From Nocardiopsis sp. TSRI0078 (GTDB lineage Bacteria > Actinomycetota > Actinomycetes > Streptosporangiales > Streptosporangiaceae), in the NCBI RefSeq assembly GCF_001905145.1, contig NZ_LWLB01000033.1, positions 372,001 to 436,000 on the forward strand: a DNA stretch of 64,000 nucleotides, read 5' to 3'. The position numbers and the translations under genes are program-made. This document shows positions 51,874-60,250 of the stretch, in pieces. A model generated the notes under the pieces. That model saw nothing but the letters and a program-made list of their open reading frames with translations, was not told where the DNA came from and did no database searches. Positions within the stretch are counted from its first letter, which is position 1; every line of letters begins with the position of its first letter.

Positions 51874-52491
51874 GTGCGTTTCCTGAGGTGCGCCGACACC
51901 GGTGTGCTCGTGGAGGTCGCCGACCTGGCCGAGGTGATCGCGCTGCGCGCCGCCCTGGAGGCGAACCCCGTCCCCGGCGTCGCCGACGTCGTCCCGGCCG
52001 CCCGCACACTGCTGCTGCGCGTCGAGCCCGGCACCGACCCGGACGCGGTCGCCGAGGCCGTCACCGGACTCCCGCTCGAACCCGGGGCCGACCAGGGTCC
52101 CGGCGAGACCGTCACCATCCCGGTGTCCTACGACGGTGAGGACCTGGACGACGTCGCCGAGCTGACCGGCCTGACCAGGCGCGGGGTGGTCGAGGCGCAC
52201 ACCGGCGCCGTCTGGACCGTCGCGTTCTGCGGTTTCGCGCCCGGGTTCGGCTACATGGTCGGCGACGACCCGCGCCTGCACGTGCCCCGGCGCGGAGAGG
52301 CGCGCACCCGCGTGCCCGCGGGGTCGGTGGCGCTGGCCGGGGAGTTCACGGGGGTGTACCCGCGCAGCTCGCCCGGGGGCTGGCAGCTGCTCGGCCGCAC
52401 CGACGCCAGGATCTGGGACCTGGACCGCGAGCCGCCCGGCCTGCTCAGACCCGGTGTCCGTGTGCGCTTCACCGAGGCGGAGGCATCATGA
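51874..52491 (+). CDS. pxpB: 5-oxoprolinase subunit B (KipI-type)
   Basis: A 205-residue protein of the KipI/allophanate hydrolase subunit 1 family. The core has VDVVPAARTLLLRVEPGTD and VAFCGFAPGFGYMVGDDPRL, with the two glycine turns that contact subunit C, and ends in the family's ARIWDLDREPPGLLRPGVRV. GTG follows GAGGAG. It overlaps pxpC by 4 bases. Confidence 0.9.
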   Translation: MRFLRCADTGVLVEVADLAEVIALRAALEANPVPGVADVVPAARTLLLRVEPGTDPDAVAEAVTGLPLEPGADQGPGETVTIPVSYDGEDLDDVAELTGLTRRGVVEAHTGAVWTVAFCGFAPGFGYMVGDDPRLHVPRRGEARTRVPAGSVALAGEFTGVYPRSSPGGWQLLGRTDARIWDLDREPPGLLRPGVRVRFTEAEAS

Positions 52492-53357
52492 GCGGTGTCC
52501 GGACCCGCGCCCTGGAGGTCCTGGCCGCCGGACCCATGACCACGGTCCAGGACACGGGCCGGTTCGGCCACGCCGGCCTGGGCGTGGGCCGCTCCGGTGC
52601 CGCCGACGCCGCCTCCCACGCCCTGGCCAATCGGCTGCTCGCCAACCCCCGGGACGCCGCCACCCTGGAGACCACCCTGGGCGGACTGCGCGTGCGCGCC
52701 CGCGGCCCGGTGACGGTCGCCGTCACCGGCGCGGAGGCACCCCTGCGGGTGGACGGGCGCGGCGCGGCCGCCAACACGGTGCTGCACCTGCCCGACGGCG
52801 CGGAGCTGGCCATGGGCGTGCCCGAGCGGGGGCTGCGCTCCTACCTGGGGGTGCGCGGCGGGGTGGACGTCCCGCCGGTCCTGGGCTCGCGCAGTACCGA
52901 CGTCCTGGCCGGCCTGGGCCCCGACCTCCCCGTGCCCGGGGCGCTGCTCCCGGTCGGACCCGCGCCCGCCGCGCCGCCGAACACGGACCACGCCCCCACC
53001 GCGCCCGTCGGCGGACCCGAGGCGGTCCTGCGGGTCGTCCTGGGCCCGCGCGACGACTGGTTCACCGAGAGGGCCGTCGACACGCTGCTGTCGGGCCGGT
53101 ACGAGGTGACCCCCCGCAGCGACAGGGTCGGCGCCCGCCTGTCCGGCCCCGTCCTGGAACGCGCCCGCACGGGCGAACTCCCCAGCGAGGGCATGGTCGC
53201 GGGATCGGTCCAGGTCCCGCCCGGCGGTGAACCGGTGCTGTTCCTGGCCGACCACCCCGTGACCGGCGGCTACCCGGTGGTGGCCGTCGTGTGCTCGGAG
53301 GACCTGCCCGGGGCGGCCCAGGCGCGTCCGGGCACCCGCGTCCGCTTCACCCTCTGA
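52488..53357 (+). CDS. pxpC: 5-oxoprolinase subunit C (KipA-type)
   Basis: A 289-residue carbamoyltransferase-like subunit with the family N-terminus [20 protein letters not shown] and the middle [20 protein letters not shown]. The C-terminal half contains [11 protein letters not shown] and the conserved [20 protein letters not shown], followed by [14 protein letters not shown]. It starts at the overlapping ATGA with pxpB and completes the three-part enzyme. Confidence 0.9.
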   Translation: MSGVRTRALEVLAAGPMTTVQDTGRFGHAGLGVGRSGAADAASHALANRLLANPRDAATLETTLGGLRVRARGPVTVAVTGAEAPLRVDGRGAAANTVLHLPDGAELAMGVPERGLRSYLGVRGGVDVPPVLGSRSTDVLAGLGPDLPVPGALLPVGPAPAAPPNTDHAPTAPVGGPEAVLRVVLGPRDDWFTERAVDTLLSGRYEVTPRSDRVGARLSGPVLERARTGELPSEGMVAGSVQVPPGGEPVLFLADHPVTGGYPVVAVVCSEDLPGAAQARPGTRVRFTL

Positions 53358-53421
53358 CGGTCCGGGCGGCCCCGGACCGGACCCCGAACCAGACCCCGCA
53401 AGGAACGAAGGGCAGGAAACG

Positions 53422-54204
53422 ATGACCCCGCCGGCCGACCTCTCCCCGGCCCGCGCCCGCGCGCTGTTCCGCGACGGGCTGCGGGTCCCCACCTCCGGAT
53501 ACAGCGCGGGATACGCGCAGGCCAACCTCATCGCCCTCCCCCGCGAGGCGGCCTTCGACCTCCTGCTGTTCGCCCAGCGCAACCCCAAGCCCTGCCCGGT
53601 CCTGGACGTCACCGAGCCGGGGGAGACCAGCGCCTCGGTCTTCGACGGCGACCTGCGCACGGACCTGCCCGCCTACCGGGTCTACCGCGACGGCGAGCTG
53701 GTGGAGGAGCGCACCGACGTCACCGACCTGTGGCGGGAGGACCTGGTGGCCTTCCTCATCGGGTGCAGCTTCACGTTCGAGGCGCCGCTGCTGGAGGCCG
53801 GTGTCCCGGTCCGCCACATCGAGACGGGCGGCAACGTCGCCATGTACACCACCAACCGGATGTGCCGTCCGGCGGGTCGGTTCCGCGGCCCGCTGGTGGT
53901 GTCCATGCGGCCGGTCCCCGCCGACCGGGTGGCCGACGCGGTGCGCGTCACCTCGCGCTACCCGGCGGTCCACGGCGCCCCGGTGCACGTGGGCGACCCC
54001 GCCGCGCTGGGCATCGAGGACCTGGGCAGGCCCGACTACGGCGACCCGGTGGAGGTGCGCCCCGGGGAGATCCCGCTCTTCTGGGCGTGCGGGGTCACCC
54101 CGCAGGCCGCCGTGGCCGCCTCCGCGCCGGAGTTCGCCATCGGCCACGCCCCCGGCCACATGGCCGTCACCGACGTACGCGACTCCTCCTACCAGGTGCC
54201 CTGA
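53422..54204 (+). CDS. DUF1445 protein, putative hydro-lyase / D-glutamate cyclase (YcsI-type)
   Basis: A 260-residue protein with the family landmarks [37 protein letters not shown] and [15 protein letters not shown]. Homologues are annotated as putative hydro-lyases, and a related enzyme makes 5-oxo-D-proline from D-glutamate. Next to 5-oxoprolinase genes such a function fits. It is the last gene of the operon in the same order as B. subtilis ycsI. The real substrate here has not been shown. Confidence 0.85.
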   Translation: MTPPADLSPARARALFRDGLRVPTSGYSAGYAQANLIALPREAAFDLLLFAQRNPKPCPVLDVTEPGETSASVFDGDLRTDLPAYRVYRDGELVEERTDVTDLWREDLVAFLIGCSFTFEAPLLEAGVPVRHIETGGNVAMYTTNRMCRPAGRFRGPLVVSMRPVPADRVADAVRVTSRYPAVHGAPVHVGDPAALGIEDLGRPDYGDPVEVRPGEIPLFWACGVTPQAAVAASAPEFAIGHAPGHMAVTDVRDSSYQVP

Positions 54205-54279
54205 CGGGTTTGCGGCCGGGCCGCCGGGGTAGCCGCGGTGCTGAGGACATGTCGGACCGCAACCTGAGGGGGACGCACA

Positions 54280-54774
54280 GTGGATGCCCGTGAGCAGTTC
54301 ATCTCCTGGCTCAACGACGCCTATGCGATGGAAAAGTCGCTGGAGGAGACCCTGGAGCGCCACGCCAAGGACGCGGAGGGCGAGCCTGAGGTTCACGCGC
54401 GCATCACCCGCCACATCGACGAGACGCGTAGCCAGGCGGAGACGGTCAAGGGGTGCATCGAGTCCCTGGGCGGCAGCGTCTCGAAGGTCAAGAGCGCGCT
54501 GTCCGGGATGATGGGCGCCGCGCAGGGCATGGCGAACAAGCCCGCGGGCGACACGATGGTCAAGAACGCCCTCGCCGACTACGCGGCCGAGCACTTCGAG
54601 ATCGCCTCGTACCGCGCGCTGATCGAGTCCGCCCACGCGCTGGGCGAGGAGCAGATCGCGCTCAAGCTGACCTCCATCCTGCACCAGGAGGAGGACATGG
54701 CCCGCTTCCTGGAGGAGAAGCTCCCGGACGCGGTGCGCGGAGCGCTCGCCTCCGCCCAGTCCTCCCAGAGGTAG
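54280..54774 (+). CDS. DUF892 (YciE/YciF-like) ferritin-like protein
   Basis: A 164-residue all-helical protein with a ferritin-like iron site suggested by Glu/His in YAMEKSLEETLERHA, HIDETRSQAETV, YAAEHFEIASYRALIE and LHQEEDMARFLEEK. Family members are induced by osmotic and oxidative stress, but their function is unknown. It starts at GTG and ends at a hairpin, so it is expressed by itself. Confidence 0.9.
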   Translation: MDAREQFISWLNDAYAMEKSLEETLERHAKDAEGEPEVHARITRHIDETRSQAETVKGCIESLGGSVSKVKSALSGMMGAAQGMANKPAGDTMVKNALADYAAEHFEIASYRALIESAHALGEEQIALKLTSILHQEEDMARFLEEKLPDAVRGALASAQSSQR

Positions 54775-54816
54775 CGGCACGGCGGGAGGAGCCGCCGCAT
54801 CCGCCACACCGTGTCC

Positions 54817-54851
54817 GAACGCCCCGGCAGGCCGCGCCCGCCGGGGCGTTC
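54817..54851. terminator. Terminator between DUF892 and VWA genes
   Basis: GAACGCCCCGGC (54817-54828) and its exact reverse complement (54840-54851) flank an 11-base loop between convergent genes. Confidence 0.7.
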
Positions 54852-54868
54852 GTGCGCCGCGGCCCGGT

Positions 54869-56287
54869 TCAGTACGTCGGCGGGGGCGTGTCCCCCTCGT
54901 CGAGGGTGGGACGGCCCCTGTCGGTCTGCTCGCCCCGGATGCGGCGCCCCCGACCGCCCGAACCGCGGTCGCCGTCCCCGGTCTGCCGTCCGCCGGACCG
55001 CGGCGGCCGCTGGCGGCCGCTCTTGCGCGAGTGGCCCGCCTGGCTGGCGAACAGCGTCTTGGAGGCCCGGGAGGCGTCCTCGTTGCGCGCCATCCGCGCC
55101 ATCCGCCGCAGCTCGGTGGCCTGCGCGGTCACCTCCGCGGAAGCGGACACCGGCGCCGCACCCGCTTCCTCGTCCTGGGACGCGGACGGCTCCAGCAGAT
55201 CGCGCCGGGCCCGTTCCAGCCTGTCGACGGCGGCGACGCGGTCGCCCCGGCGCATGGCCTCACTGGCCTCGCGTTTGGCGGTCTGCGCCCGCTGCAGGGC
55301 CTCCTCCGTGCGCACCTCGGGCCGGGGCACCCGATCGGTCGCCTCCTGCCCCGGAACCACGTTGACCGTGACGGGCAGGGCCGCGGTGTAGGTGGTCAGT
55401 GTCGCCGGGTCCACGTAGGTGGCCTCCAGCGTGGTGACGGTGGCCGTGCCCAGGGAGGCCTTCCCGGGGACGTCCAGGTGCAGGAGCAGCCGTCGCTTCT
55501 CACCGGAGTGGAAGTCGCCCAGTTCCACCACCACCGACCGGTCCGACAGCTGGTGGGAGGGCATCTCACCCGCCACGCCGACGCCGCGCAGGTGCGGGTC
55601 GACCGGAATCCGCAGCGACACGGCCTGGACGGTCTTCGACAGCAGGTAGTCGGCCTCCTGGGCGATGAGGCCGACCGCGGTGTCGGGGTCCTCGGCGAAC
55701 AGCGCGCTGCCCGCGCCGCCGTCGGCCACCGCACCGAGCAGTTCCTCGTCGTAGCCCAGCCCGTACCCCAGGGTCGTGGTGGTGACCCCGTGCGCGTAGG
55801 CGTCGCCCGCCACCTGCTGGAGCAGGCCGTGGTCGGTGACACCCTGGTTGGTGTGCCCGTCGGAGACCAGCAGCAGGGTGGCACCCCTGTCGGCGCTGGC
55901 GCGGCGGGCCTCCTGCACGCCGCGCAGCAGACCGCTGGACAGGTCCGTGCCCCCCGACGCGCGCAGCTCCGAGATCGTGCGGCGCACCCCGGCCTTGTCG
56001 TCCAGCGGCCCGCACGGGATCTCGACGCGGGCCTGGTGGTCGAAGGACACCAGCCCGAAGTTGTCGGAGGGGGACATGCGGTCCACCAGGTCGAGCAGCG
56101 CCCGCACCACCCCCTCCAGTCTCCCGTCGCCCATGGAGCCGCTGCGGTCCAGCACGACCTGCAGCGTCGCGGGCGGGCGTTCGGCGTCCTCCTCGCGTTC
56201 GGGAGCGGTGACCTCCAACAGGAGGGATACGGCGTCGTCGGTGTCCAGGGGTACGGCGTCGAAGTCCAACAGCGCGGACAGGTGCAT
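54869..56287 (-). CDS. von Willebrand factor type A domain protein
   Basis: A 472-residue protein. The VWA domain (about 40-220) has the metal-ion-dependent adhesion site DRSGSMG (near residue 49), later SGGTDLSSGL and VSDGHTNQG, which together bind Mg. A beta-rich domain follows, and then a C-terminal disordered Arg/Gly/Glu-rich region. No signal peptide is visible, so it is probably cytosolic, as in TerF- or YfbK-like proteins. CAGGAGACCG precedes the ATG. It is next to a membrane protein gene on the same strand. Its partners are not known. Confidence 0.85.
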   Translation of the reverse strand: MHLSALLDFDAVPLDTDDAVSLLLEVTAPEREEDAERPPATLQVVLDRSGSMGDGRLEGVVRALLDLVDRMSPSDNFGLVSFDHQARVEIPCGPLDDKAGVRRTISELRASGGTDLSSGLLRGVQEARRASADRGATLLLVSDGHTNQGVTDHGLLQQVAGDAYAHGVTTTTLGYGLGYDEELLGAVADGGAGSALFAEDPDTAVGLIAQEADYLLSKTVQAVSLRIPVDPHLRGVGVAGEMPSHQLSDRSVVVELGDFHSGEKRRLLLHLDVPGKASLGTATVTTLEATYVDPATLTTYTAALPVTVNVVPGQEATDRVPRPEVRTEEALQRAQTAKREASEAMRRGDRVAAVDRLERARRDLLEPSASQDEEAGAAPVSASAEVTAQATELRRMARMARNEDASRASKTLFASQAGHSRKSGRQRPPRSGGRQTGDGDRGSGGRGRRIRGEQTDRGRPTLDEGDTPPPTY

Positions 56288-56447
56288 GCGGTCTCCTGGG
56301 TGTGCGGTCGGCTCCGGAGCAGCGCCCATCCCGGTGTGGAAGGCGGTACGGCTGTGGCCGAGGACCCCGTGTGAGGGCACCGTCCGTTCCGGGCCGCCGG
56401 CCGGGGATGGACACTCTCGACGGTACCCCGACGGGGAGCCGGACTCC

Positions 56448-57056
56448 TCAAAGCCCGCGCAGTCCCAGGCGGCGCAGTTCCAGGGAGGCCAGCTCGCGCA
56501 CCGCCTCCCGGTCGCCGGAGTGCCAGGCGCCCGCCGGGTCCTCGTGCACGTCGGCGAGCCTGGACGGGGACACCGACGAAAGGGCGCGCAGGGCCAGCAG
56601 CCGGGACCGCGCCTCGGGTGCGAGTCCGCGCATCCGCCGGACGGAACCGGCCTGGCGCATCCACCGCACACGTGCGGGCAGCCACGTCGCGGCGAGCAGC
56701 AGTAGCGGCAGCGCCGCGGTGAGCAGCGGCAGGGTCAGCCCGAGCGAGGCCACCGACTCCTGGAAGGACGCGCCCGCGGCGGAAAGGGTCTCGCCGGTCC
56801 CGCTCATGCTGGTGAACGGGGTGGCCAGGGCGTCCCCGGCCAGGGGCACCTTCAGGGCCTGTCCGGCCGCGCTGTCCATGTGCTCGCTGAAGCCCTCGCC
56901 GGTGCTCACCATCAGCTCGCCGGGGCGCTCCAGGGCCATGAGGACCTCGCGCAGCGACAGCGCCGCACCGACCCACAGGTACACCCAGGCCAGGGCGAGC
57001 AGGTCGGCGGCGATCTGGAGGGACATTCGCACGGGGGTGTCGGCGTACGGCTTCAC
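56448..57056 (-). CDS. Membrane protein of unknown function, 202 aa
   Basis: Starts at a GTG after GGAGCAACC. It has an N-terminal helix (LALAWVYLWVGAALSL), a hydrophilic Gly/Ser/Glu loop of about 75 residues likely outside the membrane and a second helix near LTLPLLTAALPLLLLAAT. An Arg/Glu-rich cytosolic tail ends the protein (LLALRALSSVSPSRL). The family is seen in actinobacteria but has no assigned function. It precedes the VWA protein gene by 160 bases on the same strand and may act with it. Confidence 0.75.
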   Translation of the reverse strand: MKPYADTPVRMSLQIAADLLALAWVYLWVGAALSLREVLMALERPGELMVSTGEGFSEHMDSAAGQALKVPLAGDALATPFTSMSGTGETLSAAGASFQESVASLGLTLPLLTAALPLLLLAATWLPARVRWMRQAGSVRRMRGLAPEARSRLLALRALSSVSPSRLADVHEDPAGAWHSGDREAVRELASLELRRLGLRGL

Positions 57057-57358
57057 GGTTGCTCCGGGAGGTGGGGAGGGAACGGGTGCGCGGGTCCTCG
57101 GGGCCCGTGGTCGTCCGTTACCCGCTCCGCGGCCCCGGCACGCCGCGGACGTGCTCCCCCAGCGGCTCGGGACCGCCCCCCACCGTCGAAACCTCCCCCG
57201 GCCGTATTGGCGGCGTCCGGCCGGCGCCGGAACAAAAGCGTGGCTCCGGGTCTCTTTGAAAAAACTGCTATTACCTGCTAAAAAGACTTTCACCCTTCGC
57301 TGCGCTGCCCAGGGTTCCACCCCGGTCAATGGGGTGATGTTCAAATCGAGGTCACACC
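57057..57358. promoter_or_regulatory. Divergent promoter region with AT-rich patch
   Basis: 302 bases between the minus-strand membrane protein and the plus-strand 104-aa gene. Near 57235-57300 the base composition is much lower in GC than the surroundings. TTGAAA at 57256-57261 and TAAAAA at 57279-57284 are 17 bases apart and could be a sigma-70-type promoter for the 104-aa gene. Confidence 0.4.
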
Positions 57359-57673
57359 ATGTACCTGGTCCAACTCTCTTTCCTTCCCTCCGTGGAGGGT
57401 CGGGAGTTCCCCGGCGATGTCCGGGAAATGCTCTACTCCAGCGCACGCGCGGAGGACGGTCTCGAACACGTGAGTGTCAGTGAAAAGCCCGGGGCCGACC
57501 CCGTGATCGGGCTCTTCCTCCTTTCCCCGGACCTCGCCGGGGCCGAGCGCACGGCGGCCCTCCTGTGGGGCCGGGCCGCCGAACGGCACCCTGAACTCGC
57601 TGATCACCAGCTTTTCAGGGCGGAGGTCCCCCTCATCGACGACGGCGGGGACTGGCCTGGGGAAGGGGTGTAG
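57359..57673 (+). CDS. Conserved hypothetical protein, 104 aa
   Basis: Small soluble acidic protein, MYLVQLSFLPSVEGREF at the start and an Asp/Gly-rich end, with no signal or membrane segment. It may adopt an alpha/beta fold (ADPVIGLFLLSPDLAGAERT). Sequences of this type occur singly in actinobacteria and I cannot name the family. GAGGTCA precedes the ATG. Its position at the cluster edge next to the AT-rich promoter region could mean that it belongs to the biosynthetic cluster or to neither. Confidence 0.7.
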   Translation: MYLVQLSFLPSVEGREFPGDVREMLYSSARAEDGLEHVSVSEKPGADPVIGLFLLSPDLAGAERTAALLWGRAAERHPELADHQLFRAEVPLIDDGGDWPGEGV

Positions 57674-57744
57674 CCGTGCGGCCCCCGGGGCCGCCGAGGG
57701 GTGGACAAAAGGGGCCATGGACCGTTTAGGACACGGCTGGATCC

Positions 57745-57774
57745 TTCACTTCATTTCGCGGCTGTGCTCATAAT
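57745..57774 (+). promoter_or_regulatory. Candidate promoter of the amino-acid/ectoine-like cluster
   Basis: TTCACT (57745-57750) and CATAAT (57769-57774) separated by 18 bases lie 42 bases before the secreted peptide's start. The surrounding bases are less GC-rich than the window. Confidence 0.45.
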
Positions 57775-57815
57775 GGACATCGCAGGGGCAGCAGCAGGCA
57801 AGAAGGGAAATACCA

Positions 57816-58019
57816 GTGTCCATTCGTGTGAACGCTCTTTCCGTGGCAGTTTCCTCCACATTCGTTATCGCCTTCTCGGCTCTCGCGGGATTTTCTCCCG
57901 CTGTGGCGGCGGACGGCGGCGCGGAAACGCTCCGGACCGCCTCCGCGGTCACCTCCGACGACTCCGGCTGGCAGTCGGTCGGCACCGGCCTCCAGTCGGG
58001 CGACTCGGGCTGGCAGTAG
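57816..58019 (+). CDS. Secreted 67-aa peptide with two DSGWQ motifs
   Basis: Starts at GTG after AAGAAGGGAAA. The first 31 residues form a signal peptide with a long hydrophobic core (VAVSSTFVIAFSALAG) and a probable cut after AVA. The remaining 36 residues (ADGGAETLRTASAV to the end) are rich in Ser, Gly and Asp and contain the motif DSGWQ twice, the second at the very C-terminus. No cysteine is present. The gene ends 50 bases before the PLP decarboxylase gene and may share its transcript. It could be a peptide substrate, signal or structural peptide; no family is recognised. Confidence 0.75.
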   Translation: MSIRVNALSVAVSSTFVIAFSALAGFSPAVAADGGAETLRTASAVTSDDSGWQSVGTGLQSGDSGWQ

Positions 58020-58069
58020 GGGCCGAAGCGGTCCGCCACATCCCACGCACGACCGACGGAAGGTGAAAG

Positions 58070-59338
58070 GTGCCCACCACCGAGTCCCCCGGACCCGACC
58101 ACGCACGACTCGCGGAGGAGTTCGGAACCCCGCTCTTCGTCTACGACGCCCAGACCGCCGAACGCTCCTACGCCGCCCTCAGACGGGCGCTCCCCGAGGG
58201 CGTCGACATCATGTACTCCCTCAAGGCCAACCCGAACGTCAGCGTCTGCGCGCTGCTCGGCTCACTCGGCGCCGGCGCCGAGGTCAGCTCCCACGCCGAA
58301 CTCGTCACCGCGCTGCGGGCGGGGATCGCACCCGAGGACGTCATCTTCCTCGGACCGGGAAAGTCGCACCAGGAACTGGAGGCATGCCTGGACGCGGGGA
58401 TCGCGGCACTGGTCTGCGAGTCCCTGGACGAGGTGGAACGCGTCGACGCGCTGGTCGGCCAGCGCGGTTCGGCGCCCTTTCCGGTGATGCTCAGGGTGAA
58501 CCCGTCCTTCGCCGCCAAGGGACAGGGCCTGGCCATGGGCGGCAAACCCCGCCAGTTCGGGATCGACGAGGCGGTGGTACGCGACGCCAAGCACCGTCTG
58601 GGCGACCTCGCCGGCGTCCGGATCACGGGAATCCACGCCTACATGGGCACGAGGTTCCTCGACCACACCAGTGTCGTCCGCAACACCGAGCGCATCCTCG
58701 GCCTGGCCGAGTCCCTCGCCGCCGACCTGGGGATCGACCTGGAGTCGGTGGACTTCGGCGGCGGCCTCGGCGTCGCCTACTTCGCGGGCGAGGGCGATCC
58801 GGACATGGCGGCCCTGGGCCGGGGCATGCACGAGGCGATCGCCGACTTCCGCGGCCGCAACCCCCGCTGCCGCCTGATGATGGAGTCCGGACGCTACCTG
58901 ACCGCCGCGTCGGGCACCTACGTGGTGCGCGTACGCGAGGTCAAGGAGTCCATGGGTGAACTGTTCGCCGTGGCCGACGGGGGGACCAACCACCACATGG
59001 CCGCCGTGGGCGTCGGCAGCTTCGCCAAGCGGAACTTCCCCGTGCGCCGCCTCGGCCCGGCGGAGTCGTCCGCCACGCACGAGTACTCCGTCACCGGGCC
59101 GCTGTGCACGCCCAACGACCTCATCGCCAAGAAGGTCGTCCTGCCCGAGCTGCGTGCGGGCGACCTGCTCGGAATCGGGCGCTCGGGCGCCTACGGGCCC
59201 ACCGCCTCACCCGGGCTGTTCCTCAGCCACGGCTATCCCGCCGAGGTCATGGTCCACCGGGGCCGCGCCCACCTGGTGCGGCTCCCCGACACCACCGGAG
59301 ACCTGCTGGGCAGGCAGCGTCTCGTCGACCTCCGGTGA
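58070..59338 (+). CDS. PLP-dependent decarboxylase, BtrK/VinO-like (fold type III)
   Basis: A 422-residue enzyme of the diaminopimelate/ornithine decarboxylase fold. The PLP Lys is K52 in MYSLKANPN. Specific features are FLGPGKSHQELEA, MGGKPRQFG, MESGRYL, DGGTNHHMAA, GPLCTPNDLIAKK (the catalytic Cys of the second subunit) and SGAYGPTASPGLFLSH. These match BtrK (decarboxylates glutamyl-carrier protein in butirosin synthesis), VinO and the exosortase-associated decarboxylases, more than lysine-pathway DAP decarboxylase. It is therefore inferred to decarboxylate an amino acid tethered to the ACP at 61822. The start is the GTG after GGAAGG. The stop overlaps the next gene. Confidence 0.85.
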   Translation: MPTTESPGPDHARLAEEFGTPLFVYDAQTAERSYAALRRALPEGVDIMYSLKANPNVSVCALLGSLGAGAEVSSHAELVTALRAGIAPEDVIFLGPGKSHQELEACLDAGIAALVCESLDEVERVDALVGQRGSAPFPVMLRVNPSFAAKGQGLAMGGKPRQFGIDEAVVRDAKHRLGDLAGVRITGIHAYMGTRFLDHTSVVRNTERILGLAESLAADLGIDLESVDFGGGLGVAYFAGEGDPDMAALGRGMHEAIADFRGRNPRCRLMMESGRYLTAASGTYVVRVREVKESMGELFAVADGGTNHHMAAVGVGSFAKRNFPVRRLGPAESSATHEYSVTGPLCTPNDLIAKKVVLPELRAGDLLGIGRSGAYGPTASPGLFLSHGYPAEVMVHRGRAHLVRLPDTTGDLLGRQRLVDLR

Positions 59339-59796
59339 GCACGGGCACCGGCTCCACCGCCCTGCGCGTCGGCGTCGACGTCCTGGACCGGCGCGAACTG
59401 GACCGGCTCACGCGCCGACCGTGGTTCCTGCGCTTCGGGTACGCGCCGGGCGAGGTGGAGGAGGCCGCCGGCATGGGTACGCGGCGCCGGGCGGAGTTCC
59501 TGTCGGGGCGCTTCGCCGCCAAGGAGGCGGTCCTCAAGGCACTGGGACACGGACTGCTCCAGGGGGTGGCGCCGCGCGACATCTGGGTGGTCCGGGAGGA
59601 GGGGGGCGCACCAAGGGTCGTCTTCCTCGGGGAGGCCGCGCGGATGGGCCTGCCCCCCGTGTCCCTGTCGATCTCACACAAGGAGAACGTCGTCGTCGCC
59701 GTGGCCCTGTGCGTGCGTGGAACCGACGCACCGCGGCCCCCGCGGACCGGCCCTGACGACGAGAAGGAGGTAGGAGCACATGAGCACCACCACTGA
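59335..59796 (+). CDS. AcpS-type 4'-phosphopantetheinyl transferase
   Basis: A 153-residue enzyme that would load the phosphopantetheine arm from CoA onto the ACP encoded 2 kb downstream. It has the N-terminal GVDVLDRREL (Mg-binding Asp) and the catalytic SGRFAAKEAVLKALGHGL (Glu). The beta-strand SLSISHKENVVVAVAL contains the CoA-binding SH motif. The C-terminus has a disordered Pro/Arg/His tail. GTG overlaps the decarboxylase stop. A dedicated PPTase suggests that the carrier protein is not served by the housekeeping enzyme. Confidence 0.85.
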   Translation: MSTGTGSTALRVGVDVLDRRELDRLTRRPWFLRFGYAPGEVEEAAGMGTRRRAEFLSGRFAAKEAVLKALGHGLLQGVAPRDIWVVREEGGAPRVVFLGEAARMGLPPVSLSISHKENVVVAVALCVRGTDAPRPPRTGPDDEKEVGAHEHHH

Positions 59797-60250
59797 ACGG
59801 ACCGAGCGGCGGGAAGCGCCCGCCGCCCCGGCGGACGAGGACCGGGAGGCCGGCGAGACCACGGCGTTCCTGCGGGTGCGCCTGAACGAGGCCGACGCCT
59901 ACTACGGCGGGAACGTGGTGGAGGGCGCCCGCGTCCTGCGCCTGTTCGGCGACCTGGTCACCGAGATCACCGTCCGGGAGGACGGGGACGAGGGCCTGCT
60001 GGCCGCCTACTCGGACGTGCGCTTCACCGCTCCCGTCTCGCCCGGCGACTACCTGGAGGTCCGCGGCCGCCTCGTGCGCCGGACCCGGTTGCGCAGGGTC
60101 GTGGAGATGACCGCCCACAAGGTGATCGCCGCCGATCCCGGGACGCGTCCCAGCGCGGCACGCCTCCTCCCCGAACCCCGGCTCGTGTGCGCCGCGACGG
60201 CCACGACCGTGGTCCCCCACGAAGCAGTGAGAAAGAAGGAGTCCCCGTGA
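59780..60250 (+). CDS. Hotdog-fold protein like 3-aminobutyryl-CoA ammonia-lyase
   Basis: A 156-residue hotdog domain. It carries FLRVRLNEADAYYGGNVVEGARVLRL-type features, seen as YYGGNVVEGARVL and the acidic GDLVTEITVREDGDEGLLA, then DVRFTAPVSPGDYLEVRGRL. These are close to Kal, the lysine-fermentation enzyme that eliminates ammonia from 3-aminobutyryl-CoA. In this cluster it could act on a beta-aminoacyl- or enoyl-ACP by removing or adding ammonia, or act as a thioesterase. The start is ATG with GAAGGAGG upstream and overlaps the PPTase by 17 bases; its stop overlaps the ligase start. Confidence 0.8.
   Translation: MSTTTERTERREAPAAPADEDREAGETTAFLRVRLNEADAYYGGNVVEGARVLRLFGDLVTEITVREDGDEGLLAAYSDVRFTAPVSPGDYLEVRGRLVRRTRLRRVVEMTAHKVIAADPGTRPSAARLLPEPRLVCAATATTVVPHEAVRKKESP

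Noticed and set aside
57701-58066. 121-codon frame overlapping the secreted peptide
   Set aside because: Lacks a ribosome site and domains; the signal-peptide frame explains the region better.
58070-59338. Reading the PLP enzyme as lysine-pathway diaminopimelate decarboxylase (lysA)
   Set aside because: The GPLCTPND, MGGKPRQFG and NHHMA motifs and the ACP/ligase context match carrier-protein decarboxylases better.
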